The notes below the pieces were generated by a model. That model did no database searches. It worked only from the letters and a program-made list of their open reading frames with translations, and was not told the DNA's origin. Below, in pieces: positions 17,343 to 25,222 of a stretch of DNA of 64,000 nucleotides. Both the position numbers and the translations under genes were made by a program. Source of the stretch: Bacillota bacterium (GTDB lineage: Bacteria > Bacillota > Clostridia > Lachnospirales > Lachnospiraceae); assembly GCA_023437365.1 (NCBI GenBank), contig JAEZGK010000099.1, forward strand, positions 62,001-126,000. The letters run 5' to 3'. How positions within the stretch are numbered: position 1 is the first letter of the stretch; every line of letters begins with the position of its first letter.

Positions 17343-18824
17343 ATGAATAAAATTCTAAGAAAGAGCATGGGCAAAAAGTTGCTGAGAATTATCATCCTAA
17401 CTTGTCTCATCCTTCTGTTACCCATGCAGCAAGAAACGGAAGCCCAGACACAAAAAAAATCCTCGGAGCGTACGGCTGTGCTTCCTCAGAATAAGTCAGA
17501 TGATATAGCCTGCTATCTCATCGTTAGACCGAAAGAGAATATAAATGTTAACTTCAAGTTCCTCACGGAGAAGCAACTGCAAAACGACGTATCAATGAAA
17601 TACGACTTAATTCTACCGGAGGAGTTTACAGATTACTTTAAGAAGTTGAACAGCGGTATCAGGATAAGTGTTAATTTAAATACCCTCTTAAAGGACGAGA
17701 AAGAAGGGGAGAACACGGAAACCATGGATTATCTGATACAGATGGAGACGGGTAAGCCGGTTCTTATCTGCGAAGCAGATGGTACTAAGCAGGAGCTGAA
17801 AAAGATCAATCACTATTATAAAGCAGAGCTTAACTATAGAGCCGGGTTAACGGTACATCAGGGAAAAACCATAGAAAAGCTCGGTGTAAACATTTATATA
17901 GAAGTCCTCAATAGTGAATATGATAAGACGATTTACTTTGATAATATGAAGGTCCTCTCCGGTGATCGGCAGCTGGTTGACTATGATTTTAATCAACGTT
18001 TTGGCAAACGAGGGGTTGAGAATATGGAAGCCGGACTTGGTTATGAATCAGGCGCGGGTACGAATCAGCTGCTATGGGGGCAACTTAAGAAGGTCGGCAA
18101 AGAAGAGAAAGCGAATGTGATCCGTACTGCTGTTGTTTTTGACGGAACCTCAAATGAAGCAAATTCCAAGAAGTATATGAAGGATTATCTGCAATATGAA
18201 CTGCATAATAAGGGGAATGACTGGCGTAATTTCACCAGCTTGACCATAGCATTTTCCGATGAGTTTACCCTGCCAAAGGAAGTGACCCTCGGAGGAGATA
18301 TCATTCTTCCGAAAGCAGCTGTGAAAGGATTTCTCAAGGATAATGCGCATATTGATATCGGTATGTCCCTGGTCTGTGATGATTCAGAGGAGGACAGTCC
18401 TACAGCGAATGCCTACATTATGAAAGACGGGAAGGAGAAAATTATCGTCTGTCAGGATGGAGGAAAGATATACAGGATTGGAAGCTCTTCTAAAAATGAT
18501 AATGTAATAATAAAGGAATACAAGGATTGTTATCTGATCCGTTTGAAGGGAGCAGTAAAGTGTAATGTGGCGAAGCCTAAGAAGGTTTGGATAAAAAGTA
18601 AAATCTCTGCCGAGCTATGCAAATTTAATGGTTATTTTTATTTTGACAACCTCTATGTCAGTGACGGAAAGAAAGATATTATCAGGTATAATGTCGATAC
18701 AGACATCTATCCCGAACAGTTGAGTGAACTGTACTCCCCAGGAACAAACGGCTTCTACAACTTCATTTTTGATAAGACCTTAGGCTTTTACCATGTCGGC
18801 TTCGATACGATACAATTACCATAG
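17343..18824 (+). CDS. Secreted protein with two carbohydrate-binding-like beta-sandwich segments
   Basis: A 493-residue protein of unknown function. Residues about 10-38 form a signal peptide (KKLLRIIILTCLILLLPMQQ) followed by a polar linker. Two later segments, at about residues 195-210 (YFDNMKVLSG) and 430-445 (YFDNLYVSDG), each end with the DN.KV-type strand typical of jelly-roll carbohydrate-binding modules, so the protein may hold two related beta-sandwich domains. No catalytic domain was recognised. It has its own ribosome binding site (GGAGAGGG) and no partner gene. Binding of a cell-wall or plant polysaccharide is a guess. Confidence 0.6.
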   Translation: MNKILRKSMGKKLLRIIILTCLILLLPMQQETEAQTQKKSSERTAVLPQNKSDDIACYLIVRPKENINVNFKFLTEKQLQNDVSMKYDLILPEEFTDYFKKLNSGIRISVNLNTLLKDEKEGENTETMDYLIQMETGKPVLICEADGTKQELKKINHYYKAELNYRAGLTVHQGKTIEKLGVNIYIEVLNSEYDKTIYFDNMKVLSGDRQLVDYDFNQRFGKRGVENMEAGLGYESGAGTNQLLWGQLKKVGKEEKANVIRTAVVFDGTSNEANSKKYMKDYLQYELHNKGNDWRNFTSLTIAFSDEFTLPKEVTLGGDIILPKAAVKGFLKDNAHIDIGMSLVCDDSEEDSPTANAYIMKDGKEKIIVCQDGGKIYRIGSSSKNDNVIIKEYKDCYLIRLKGAVKCNVAKPKKVWIKSKISAELCKFNGYFYFDNLYVSDGKKDIIRYNVDTDIYPEQLSELYSPGTNGFYNFIFDKTLGFYHVGFDTIQLP

Positions 18825-18929
18825 TGTTTATATCAGATGTGAGATGGCTCCCGACTGTCATAGTCACCGGCAAAAGTGTAAGACACACAGATGCCATTTG
18901 CCATGCTTTACATGGCATGTGCCTCGTAA

Positions 18930-18952
18930 CAAGAATGCCGAGGGCATTCTTG
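18930..18952 (+). repeat. Perfect 10-bp hairpin upstream of the 19031 gene
   Basis: CAAGAATGCC and GGCATTCTTG enclose GAG. No U run follows; a TATAAT sits 5 nt downstream (18958-18963). It may be an operator or the 3' end of the preceding transcript. Confidence 0.4.
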
Positions 18953-19030
18953 AATGGTATAATTTGGCTGCCCCAAGAATATAATAAATAGAATGGATAA
19001 AACAAGCCAACGGATCTTGGAAGGCAGGGG

Positions 19031-20158
19031 ATGGATATGGCGGACTATAAGCGCATGGTCTCGTATATGTATCAATATGAGAACGGAATCAAGAAAAAAA
19101 ATGTAGGCTTTGCCAGAATAGAGGTTAAGGACGGACAATGCAGATTTACGTTACATATGCAGTTGGTTGGACAGCTCGACAGTATCTTTCCGACCTATTT
19201 AATAGAGCGTACCTCTGACGGCATGGAACTGATCTATCTGGGGGATTCCATCCTGAAGAATCAGGTCATGGACAGTAAATTATCCGCCAGGGAAGGAAAT
19301 ATCATGGATACGGGGCATTCACTTTCAGATATGGGCGGGATGCTTCTCTTTTTGAACAGCAATATATTTTTTGCGACAGAATGGGATGATCACCCGATCC
19401 TGCAGAACGAGGTTCTTGCGGCAATGAAGCCGAAGGATAAAAAGGAACCTAGGATGTCACTGGAGGAAGAGCTTCTAATACCGAAATACAAGCTGCCGAG
19501 AGGTTATAAAATAATTGAAAGAATGCAGGGAGAGAGAAAGGTTGTTGAGGTGACGGCATCGGACCCGGAGCAGAAGCTGCCAGAGGAGGAGAGGAGTCAG
19601 AGTGCAGAGCTAGAGGAAATCCTTCAGAATATGATGGAAGCGGCAGTGCTAAACGACGCACCGTCAGTGGAAGAAGATGAGAATAGTTTCAGCGAATTAA
19701 AGGGAATAGATAAGAATAGCTTCAGTGATTTGAAGGAAGAAGAGCATAATGTTTCGGAGAATTGGGAAGAACGGTCTGCTCAAAAGCAGGAGGAACAAGA
19801 CCCCGCTGTAATCAGAGAAATCTTTGAAAATAATCCGCGAATTTATCCGTTTGAGGATAATGAAATCCTGATCTGTGCTAAGATAGAGCCAAAGGACATC
19901 GGCCTGCTTCCGAAGGAGCTGTGGGCGTTAAGCAATAACAGCTTTCTAATGCACGGATATTACTGCTATCATCATTTGATTATTGCAAAACTGAAGGATC
20001 GCTATGGCTGCCGTTTCATTCTCGGAGTCCCGGGCATCTATCATAACCGGGAACGATTTATGGCGAAAATGTTTGGCTTTGACGGCTTCAAACCTATCCG
20101 AAAACGTGAGCTCAGACAAGGTGACTTTGGCTATTGGTATCTGCCTGTCTCGTTATGA
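19031..20158 (+). CDS. Uncharacterised protein, conserved N- and C-terminal domains with acidic linker
   Basis: A 375-residue cytoplasmic protein with no signal peptide. The N-terminal part (about residues 1-130: RMVSYMYQYENGIKKKNVGF, FTLHMQLVGQ) and the C-terminal part (about 265-375: NPRIYPFEDNEILICAKIEP, FILGVPGIYHNRERFMAKMF, GDFGYWYL) look like globular domains. They are joined by a Glu/Ser-rich linker with a short internal repeat (ENSFSELKGIDK and KNSFSDLKEEEH). The layout resembles conserved Lachnospiraceae proteins with a DUF6128-type domain; that name is from memory and unconfirmed. The 3' end overlaps the convergent GNAT gene by 28 bp. Confidence 0.65.
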   Translation: MDMADYKRMVSYMYQYENGIKKKNVGFARIEVKDGQCRFTLHMQLVGQLDSIFPTYLIERTSDGMELIYLGDSILKNQVMDSKLSAREGNIMDTGHSLSDMGGMLLFLNSNIFFATEWDDHPILQNEVLAAMKPKDKKEPRMSLEEELLIPKYKLPRGYKIIERMQGERKVVEVTASDPEQKLPEEERSQSAELEEILQNMMEAAVLNDAPSVEEDENSFSELKGIDKNSFSDLKEEEHNVSENWEERSAQKQEEQDPAVIREIFENNPRIYPFEDNEILICAKIEPKDIGLLPKELWALSNNSFLMHGYYCYHHLIIAKLKDRYGCRFILGVPGIYHNRERFMAKMFGFDGFKPIRKRELRQGDFGYWYLPVSL

Positions 20159-20697
20159 TTGATGAGCGCGTAGTGCAGATGATCAGCCCAACGACCGTTA
20201 ATTCTGGCATAAGACATGGAGGTGCCTTCATAAACAAAGCCGAGGCGTTCGATCAGCTTTAGGGAAGAGATATTATCCGGCATAATGAAGGCATCTATCC
20301 GATGCATACCATATACGTTGTAAATGATTTCAAGGCATTTATTGATACTTTCTGTTGCATAGCCTAGATGCTGATGCTTTTGGCCGAACTTATATCCGAG
20401 ACTGCAGCTGTAATAAGGCTCCCTGAGAATATTGTGAAAGCAGATTGAGCCGACGATTTCCTCCGGATGATCTTTGAGAAATACCCAATAGCGTATTAAT
20501 TTACCGTCTGCAATCAGATTATGCTCGACGGTAAGGAAAGTCTTATGATAGGACAGGGTATAAAAATTAGCACTCCTTTTTGGCTCCCAGGGTTCGAAAG
20601 CTTCGGCATTTTCTTCATAAAAGGAGAGAATTAGCGGAGCAGCCTCCTTATTCAGTACCTTTAACAGCAGGCGTTCGGTTTCATATCCTTTCACCAT
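20131..20697 (-). CDS. GNAT-family N-acetyltransferase
   Basis: A 188-residue Gcn5-related acetyltransferase of the RimJ/RimL type (Acetyltransf_3): YETERLLLKVLNKEAAPLIL, GSICFHNILREPYYSCSLGY and the acetyl-CoA-binding stretch GQKHQHLGYATESINKCLEI. The start is taken as ATG 20697 (MVKGYETERLLL), 8 nt after GAGG, rather than at 20721. It lies 2 genes downstream of nothing else in common: the NrdG-like gene on the same strand ends 26 nt upstream, so the two are probably one operon. The substrate is unknown. Its last 28 bp overlap the convergent gene. Confidence 0.85.
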   Translation of the reverse strand: MVKGYETERLLLKVLNKEAAPLILSFYEENAEAFEPWEPKRSANFYTLSYHKTFLTVEHNLIADGKLIRYWVFLKDHPEEIVGSICFHNILREPYYSCSLGYKFGQKHQHLGYATESINKCLEIIYNVYGMHRIDAFIMPDNISSLKLIERLGFVYEGTSMSYARINGRWADHLHYALINHNETGRYQ

Positions 20698-20723
20698 AAG
20701 GATATCCTCGCTTTCTATCAATT

Positions 20724-21413
20724 CTAGCCGCGTATCTGGACATGCTCTATATAAGGTGTCAGCAGGCTGACCAACTCCTCCAGGACCTCCTTTGGATAAG
20801 CATGGTACCCCGGCTGAAGGACATCCTCTGAGTCCCGGAAGGACTGCAGATAATAAATCTTAGAACCTTGGAGCCATCTGCCGATGGAAAGGATATCTGC
20901 TGTGGTATGAAGCTCCTTTACGATTGTTGTCCGAAATTCATATTCCACCGGGGAAGTCTTTAGATATGCAACGCTTTCCTCCACCGGACTCAGGAGATTT
21001 ACCGAGACACCGGAGGTCTCCATGTATTTCTCTCTCGAATTCTTTATGTCCATTGCGATATAATCAATCAGATGATCCCTTACAAGCTGCTTTATCATAG
21101 TAGGATTGGTACCGTTGGTATCCAGCTTAACCTGATAGCCAAGAGCCTTGATCTTTTCAATCAGTCCGGGTAAATCGGGATATATGGTAGGTTCCCCACC
21201 GGAGATACAGACACCCTCCAAAATATTCTTGCGCTTATTCAGATAAGAGAACAGCTCTTCCTCAGGAATCACGGGCTGAGACCCGGGAGCTATTACGAGA
21301 GAGGCATTCTGACAGAAGGGACAACGCATATTACAGCCGCCCAGGAATACCAGTGCCGCCAGGTGCTTCGGATAATCAAGCAGGGTTGTTTTATTCAAGC
21401 CATGGATCTGCAT
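20724..21413 (-). CDS. Anaerobic ribonucleotide-reductase activating protein-like radical SAM enzyme
   Basis: A 229-residue radical SAM protein. The 4Fe-4S motif CX3CX2C is C27, C31 and C34 in GGCNMRCPFCQN; ISGGEPTIYPDL near residue 71 is the SAM-binding GGE motif. The N-terminus (MQIHGLNKTTLLDYP) is that of the NrdG-like activase group found in clostridia. Such enzymes install the glycyl radical in class III ribonucleotide reductase, but no nrdD is in the window, so another glycyl-radical partner cannot be excluded. It is divergent from tadA with an 86-nt gap. RBS AAAGAGGTGG precedes the ATG. Confidence 0.82.
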   Translation of the reverse strand: MQIHGLNKTTLLDYPKHLAALVFLGGCNMRCPFCQNASLVIAPGSQPVIPEEELFSYLNKRKNILEGVCISGGEPTIYPDLPGLIEKIKALGYQVKLDTNGTNPTMIKQLVRDHLIDYIAMDIKNSREKYMETSGVSVNLLSPVEESVAYLKTSPVEYEFRTTIVKELHTTADILSIGRWLQGSKIYYLQSFRDSEDVLQPGYHAYPKEVLEELVSLLTPYIEHVQIRG

Positions 21414-21499
21414 ATTGCCACCTCTTTTGCAGTATGTTATGATAATGTTTACTATACCAGATTGATGGGAACTAGTCCAGATGTAAAGGAACAGATAGA

Positions 21500-21973
21500 A
21501 TGAATGAAAGATTTATGCGCGAGGCCTTAAAGCAGGCAAGGAAAGCTTATAGACTCGGTGAGGTCCCGATTGGCTGTGTCATCGTCTACCAGGATAAAAT
21601 CATTGGCAGAGGATATAATAAACGTAACACAAAGAAAACGACGCTTGCTCATGCGGAGCTGGTGGCCATCGAGAAGGCCAGCAGGGTGATGGGTGATTGG
21701 CGATTGGAAGATTGCGTGATGTATGTTACCCTGGAGCCTTGCCAGATGTGCTCCGGTGCAATCGTACAGGCAAGAATAAAGAAGGTTGTGGTAGGAACCA
21801 TGAATCCGAAGGCGGGGTGCGCAGGGTCCATCCTAAACCTGCTTCAGATGAAGGAATTCAACCATCAGGTGGAGCTTGAGACAGGGGTACTGGAGAAGGA
21901 ATGCACCGATATATTACAGGCCTTCTTTCAGGACCTTCGTATCAGAAATAAGCGGGACAAAGGAAATGCTTGA
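21500..21973 (+). CDS. tadA: tRNA-specific adenosine deaminase
   Basis: A 157-residue TadA. The zinc site is H51-A-E53 (LAHAELVAIEKA) with Glu53 as the proton shuttle, and C81 and C84 in EPCQMCSGAIVQ. The C-terminal TMNPKAGCAGSILNLLQ is the usual TadA sequence. It converts A34 to inosine in tRNA-Arg(ACG). It precedes the SRP RNA, the conserved Firmicute order tadA-ffs. The last codons (GGA AAT GCT TGA) are the first part of a 30-bp repeat that continues past the stop codon. Confidence 0.96.
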   Translation: MNERFMREALKQARKAYRLGEVPIGCVIVYQDKIIGRGYNKRNTKKTTLAHAELVAIEKASRVMGDWRLEDCVMYVTLEPCQMCSGAIVQARIKKVVVGTMNPKAGCAGSILNLLQMKEFNHQVELETGVLEKECTDILQAFFQDLRIRNKRDKGNA

Positions 21974-22059
21974 GTACCCTCAAGCCGGAAAGGAAATGCT
22001 TGAGTACTCTCAAGCCGGAATAGAAATGCTTGAGGACCCTCAATGGAAATGCTTGAGGG
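21961..22059 (+). repeat. Tandem 30-bp repeat array with internal hairpins
   Basis: Two adjacent 30-bp units (21961-21990 and 21991-22020) differ at a single position; a third diverged unit (22021-22043) and a truncated fourth (22044-22059) follow. Each full unit contains GGAAATGCTTGAG then CTCAAGCC, so CTTGAG and CTCAAG can form a hairpin. The first unit includes the last codons and stop of tadA, and the last one runs into the -35 box of the SRP RNA promoter. Confidence 0.9.
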
Positions 22060-22088
22060 TTGACATTCCGCGTTCGATGCCGTATACT
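22060..22088 (+). promoter_or_regulatory. Promoter of the SRP RNA gene
   Basis: TTGACA (22060-22065), 17-nt spacer, TATACT (22083-22088). This near-consensus sigma-A promoter begins right at the end of the repeat array. Transcription would start near 22095, giving a precursor about 85 nt longer at the 5' end than the mature SRP RNA; that leader contains a GATTATC/GATAATC hairpin. Confidence 0.85.
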
Positions 22089-22180
22089 TGGCATACAGCT
22101 CATTTTTAGAGCGGATTATCGGCCAAATAGACCGGCAGAGTTGCCGTTTTATCGGATAATCATATGATTTAGTTATAAAA

Positions 22181-22448
22181 TTTCCGTGCAGCTGGGGAGA
22201 TAGCGGTGCCCTGTACCTGCAATCCGCTACAGCAGGGGTGATGTTCTGCCCCGGGTGACCTACTGTAGGGCTGCCCCTTATAAGTGATGTTGACGTCTGG
22301 GTCTTACGCAACAGGAATTTGTGAACCGTGTCAGGTCAGGAATGAAGCAGCACTAAGCAAAAGCTCCTGTGTGCCGTGAGGCTGCCTGGGCCGAGTTAAC
22401 TGTAAGGGTAACGCTTATGGTAGGCATTCAAAGCAGAACGCACGGAGA
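22181..22448 (+). ncRNA. ffs: Signal recognition particle RNA (large bacterial type, with Alu domain)
   Basis: The ends pair (CCGTGC 22184-22189 with GCACGG 22440-22445). The Alu part has GGTGCCCTGTA and AGCAGGGGTGATG; the S domain has the helix 8 core GTCAGGTC, GGAA tetraloop and GAAGCAGCA, with an A-U pair closing the tetraloop instead of the more common C-G. GCCTGGGCCGAGTTAACTG completes the 3' side. About 265 nt, the size of the Bacillus scRNA. The RNA binds Ffh for co-translational targeting. Exact ends are approximate. Confidence 0.96.
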
Positions 22449-22473
22449 AAATTATAGATATAAGAATGGATAT

Positions 22474-22505
22474 AGAGCGGGCTTCTTCGGAAGCCCGCTC
22501 TATTA
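22474..22505 (+). terminator. Terminator of the SRP RNA
   Basis: AGAGCGGGCTTC and GAAGCCCGCTCT form a 12-bp stem closed by a TTCG tetraloop, followed by a short T-rich tail (TATTATTGT). Confidence 0.88.
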
Positions 22506-22612
22506 TTGTGTCTGAGCTTTAGTGAGGATCAAAAGTAGGGAAGTTTATGTTGACTGAATTTTTTGTGCAAAGTGCCAGAATACGGTAGATATGGAAAATA
22601 CTTTATGTTATA

Positions 22613-22641
22613 TTGACATATTTATCTGAAAAAGATATAAT
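22613..22641 (+). promoter_or_regulatory. Consensus sigma-A promoter upstream of the chemoreceptor gene
   Basis: TTGACA (22613-22618), 17-nt spacer, TATAAT (22636-22641): full consensus. It leaves a leader of about 215 nt before the chemoreceptor start. The leader (22650-22850) is AT-rich; I saw no recognised riboswitch in it. Confidence 0.8.
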
Positions 22642-22866
22642 TGAAATATAAATAGACATAAAACGGTGTCAAAAAATGTTAAATAAACAGTCAATAATGA
22701 CAATTGTATAAAAAATTTTAAGTATAAAGCTATTCTGTTATATCTGGCTGGTAATTCGATGTATCTAGAAGGCTGTTATGTTTATAAGGAGCAACAAATA
22801 TTTACAGCAGCAATCTTAACTACAATAAATTTTAATAAATTCATTTAGAAAACGGAGGCGGTGAAT

Positions 22867-24921
22867 ATGTTTAAAAATATGAAGTTAAGTACAAGTATCA
22901 CCATTGCTATTACGATCATTGTAATTACCTGTACAGTAGTTCTGTTTAATACTGCAAATGGTAATATGACAAAAGTAATGCGTAATACTGCTGTTGATAA
23001 CATGATCACATCTTTGGAAGCGAAGGCTCAGATTATTGAGGATTATATAGCAAGCTCCGAAGCGATACTCCTGGCAAGCAGTAAAGCGAGTGATATCCGA
23101 GCTTATCTGGAGGCTGTTGATAATTCTGAATTACAGAAGGCGGCTCAAGTATATACGGAAAAGTATTTCGCCGATTTAAACAGTTGGGAAGGAATCTATC
23201 TTGCAGATTGGAATACTCAGGTTCTAACTCATTCCAATCAGAAGGCAGTTGGAATGGTGCTAAGAAAAGATGATTCCCTGAAGACGCTGCAAAACAGTAT
23301 GCTCTCAGCGAAGGGAGTTTTTAATACCGGCATCTTTATATCTCCGGCCTCAAATCAATTGGTTTTATCCATGTATTGTCCGATCTATGACAAGGATGGG
23401 AAAACTCCGCTGGGTTTCCTTGGAGGCGCGACGAAGGCTTCTTATTTAAAGACAATTCTGGATAAGCTGACAATCAATGGATTAATAAACATGAAGTATA
23501 ATCTGATTAATGTAAATGCTGGGACTTACATATTTGACGAAAATGAAGAGCTGATGGCTACAGAAATTGAAGATTCGATGCTTCTTTCTATAATTAACAA
23601 AGTGAAAGAAAAGCCTGATTTAAGCGTTGATACCTTGGAATACACCGGCAAGGATGGTGAAAAATATATCTCTGTATATAAAAGCATGCCGGAGCGTGGA
23701 TGGGCTATCGTATTAAGTGATAGTGAGAAAGAAATCTTTGCTCAGGCAAACTCCAATAGAACGGTTTTGGGGATTATCTGTCTGGGATCCATCCTCTTGA
23801 TATCATTGATTTCGTTTATTGTAGTAAGAATTAGCATGAGGCCTTTAGTCATTGTAGAGCATGAGATTAATAAGCTAAAGGATCTGAATTTACAACAAAG
23901 CAGCAATATCATGAAGTATGCAAAGCAACGAAACGAGGTTGGACAGATTGCGAGTGCCATAGATACCTTGTCTACAACCTTCCGCAATGTTGCAAGCACC
24001 TTGAATACTTGCTCGTCCTCTTTGACGGATAGCTCTCATTCCATAAGCAAATCTTCGGGGATTCTGATGGAATGCGTCGAGGATAACGCAGCAACCACTG
24101 AAGAATTATCGGCAAGTATTATAAGTACAAACTCCTCCATAGAAGCTGTTAGCAATGAAATAGTTCATATTTCAGATATGGTGGAAAAGATAGAAGAGAA
24201 AGTTAAGGATGGAAATGATAGGAGCAGGGAACTGCTTATGACGTCAAATAATATGCGTAACATAGCGGAACAGACACTGGTTACAAGTGTTGACAAAATT
24301 AATTCAACAAAAAAGGAAATAGAGATAGCCATTGATAAACTTCAATCTCTCATGAAAATTAATGAAATGGCCAATCAGATCCTGGATATCACAGAGCAGA
24401 CAAACCTGTTGTCTTTAAATGCATCCATTGAGGCAGCCAGAGCCGGGGATGCGGGCAGGGGATTTGCAGTAGTGGCCGGAGAAATAGGAAAGCTGGCGAA
24501 TAGCTCTTCCCATACGGCTTCTGAAATTCAGCATCTTGTGGAGGAATCAAACAGAAGTATTGAAATGGTACGAGATTGTTTTGATGATATCGTTCATTTT
24601 ATGGAAAAAGACGTTACCGGTAAATTTGAAAACTTTGTAGAAATGGCAAACGGATATGGAACTTCGGTGGAGACGATTAAGTCTGCGATTCATGAAATAG
24701 ATGATAAGACAGGAGAATTCGTACATTCTGTCGCCAACATCAAGGAACATATCAGTAATGTGAGTATGGCCTCCAATGATAATGCTATGGGTGTGGAGGA
24801 AATTGTAAGTAAAAATGAGCGGACTACCGCAACAGCAGATGATATCAATAAGATTGCCCAGGAGAACAGAAATAACGCATCGGCAATTAAGGAAATCGCA
24901 GACAGATTTAAGAGTGAATAG
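22867..24921 (+). CDS. Methyl-accepting chemotaxis protein
   Basis: A 684-residue chemoreceptor. The start is ATG 22867, 8 nt after GGAGG, not the in-frame GTG 22861. It has a first membrane helix (about residues 8-28), an extracellular Cache-type sensor (about 30-285), a second helix (about 295-317, LGSILLISLISFIVV), a HAMP-like region and a cytoplasmic signalling domain whose tip is EQTNLLSLNASIEAARAGDA. The tip should contact CheA and CheW. The ligand is unknown. No other chemotaxis gene is nearby, so it is an orphan receptor; it implies motility or a receptor-like signalling role elsewhere in the genome. Confidence 0.95.
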   Translation: MFKNMKLSTSITIAITIIVITCTVVLFNTANGNMTKVMRNTAVDNMITSLEAKAQIIEDYIASSEAILLASSKASDIRAYLEAVDNSELQKAAQVYTEKYFADLNSWEGIYLADWNTQVLTHSNQKAVGMVLRKDDSLKTLQNSMLSAKGVFNTGIFISPASNQLVLSMYCPIYDKDGKTPLGFLGGATKASYLKTILDKLTINGLINMKYNLINVNAGTYIFDENEELMATEIEDSMLLSIINKVKEKPDLSVDTLEYTGKDGEKYISVYKSMPERGWAIVLSDSEKEIFAQANSNRTVLGIICLGSILLISLISFIVVRISMRPLVIVEHEINKLKDLNLQQSSNIMKYAKQRNEVGQIASAIDTLSTTFRNVASTLNTCSSSLTDSSHSISKSSGILMECVEDNAATTEELSASIISTNSSIEAVSNEIVHISDMVEKIEEKVKDGNDRSRELLMTSNNMRNIAEQTLVTSVDKINSTKKEIEIAIDKLQSLMKINEMANQILDITEQTNLLSLNASIEAARAGDAGRGFAVVAGEIGKLANSSSHTASEIQHLVEESNRSIEMVRDCFDDIVHFMEKDVTGKFENFVEMANGYGTSVETIKSAIHEIDDKTGEFVHSVANIKEHISNVSMASNDNAMGVEEIVSKNERTTATADDINKIAQENRNNASAIKEIADRFKSE

Positions 24922-24935
24922 AAGATGAAGCTAAG

Positions 24936-25028
24936 ATGGGGCTGTTGCAAAACGCCTTGAATAGTAACGAGTAAGGATACAGGCATCCCTGCTCTGGCTA
25001 TCATAGTGTTTTGCAGCAGCCCATTTTT
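24936..25028. repeat. MITE-like palindromic element, copy A
   Basis: ATGGGGCTGTTGCAAAAC and GTTTTGCAGCAGCCCAT pair as terminal inverted repeats. Inside is ACGAGTAAGGATACAGGCATCCC, which recurs in copies B (31979-32102) and C (50760-50980). Copy A lies in the opposite orientation to B and C and lacks the centre. The 3' arm is followed by TTTTTC, so it can also terminate the chemoreceptor transcript. Confidence 0.85.
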
Positions 25029-25156
25029 CACCTTGATTATAATCTGAGGATAAAAGCTTGGTTATCAGTCAACTTGTAGCTATGATTATTCGAAATAATT
25101 ATAACTATATTGACATAAGTATTTTGTACTACTAACTCAACATTTTTCTTTTTGAA

Positions 25157-25184
25157 TTGACAAATTTGGTATATAATATATAAA
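25157..25184 (+). promoter_or_regulatory. Promoter of the 25223 gene
   Basis: TTGACA (25157-25162), 16-nt spacer, TATAAA (25179-25184), about 38 nt before the start codon. Confidence 0.7.
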
Positions 25185-25222
25185 TAAACGGACTGTATTA
25201 CGTATCGATTGGCGGTGCATCT

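Noticed and set aside
18930..18963. Terminator after the secreted protein gene
   Set aside because: The 10-bp hairpin is perfect, but no U run follows and a -10-like TATAAT overlaps the downstream side, so an operator is at least as likely.
22021..22109. Coding continuation through the tadA repeat
   Set aside because: An open frame crosses the repeat, but it is out of frame with tadA and consists only of the repeated peptide; the repeat is better seen as non-coding.
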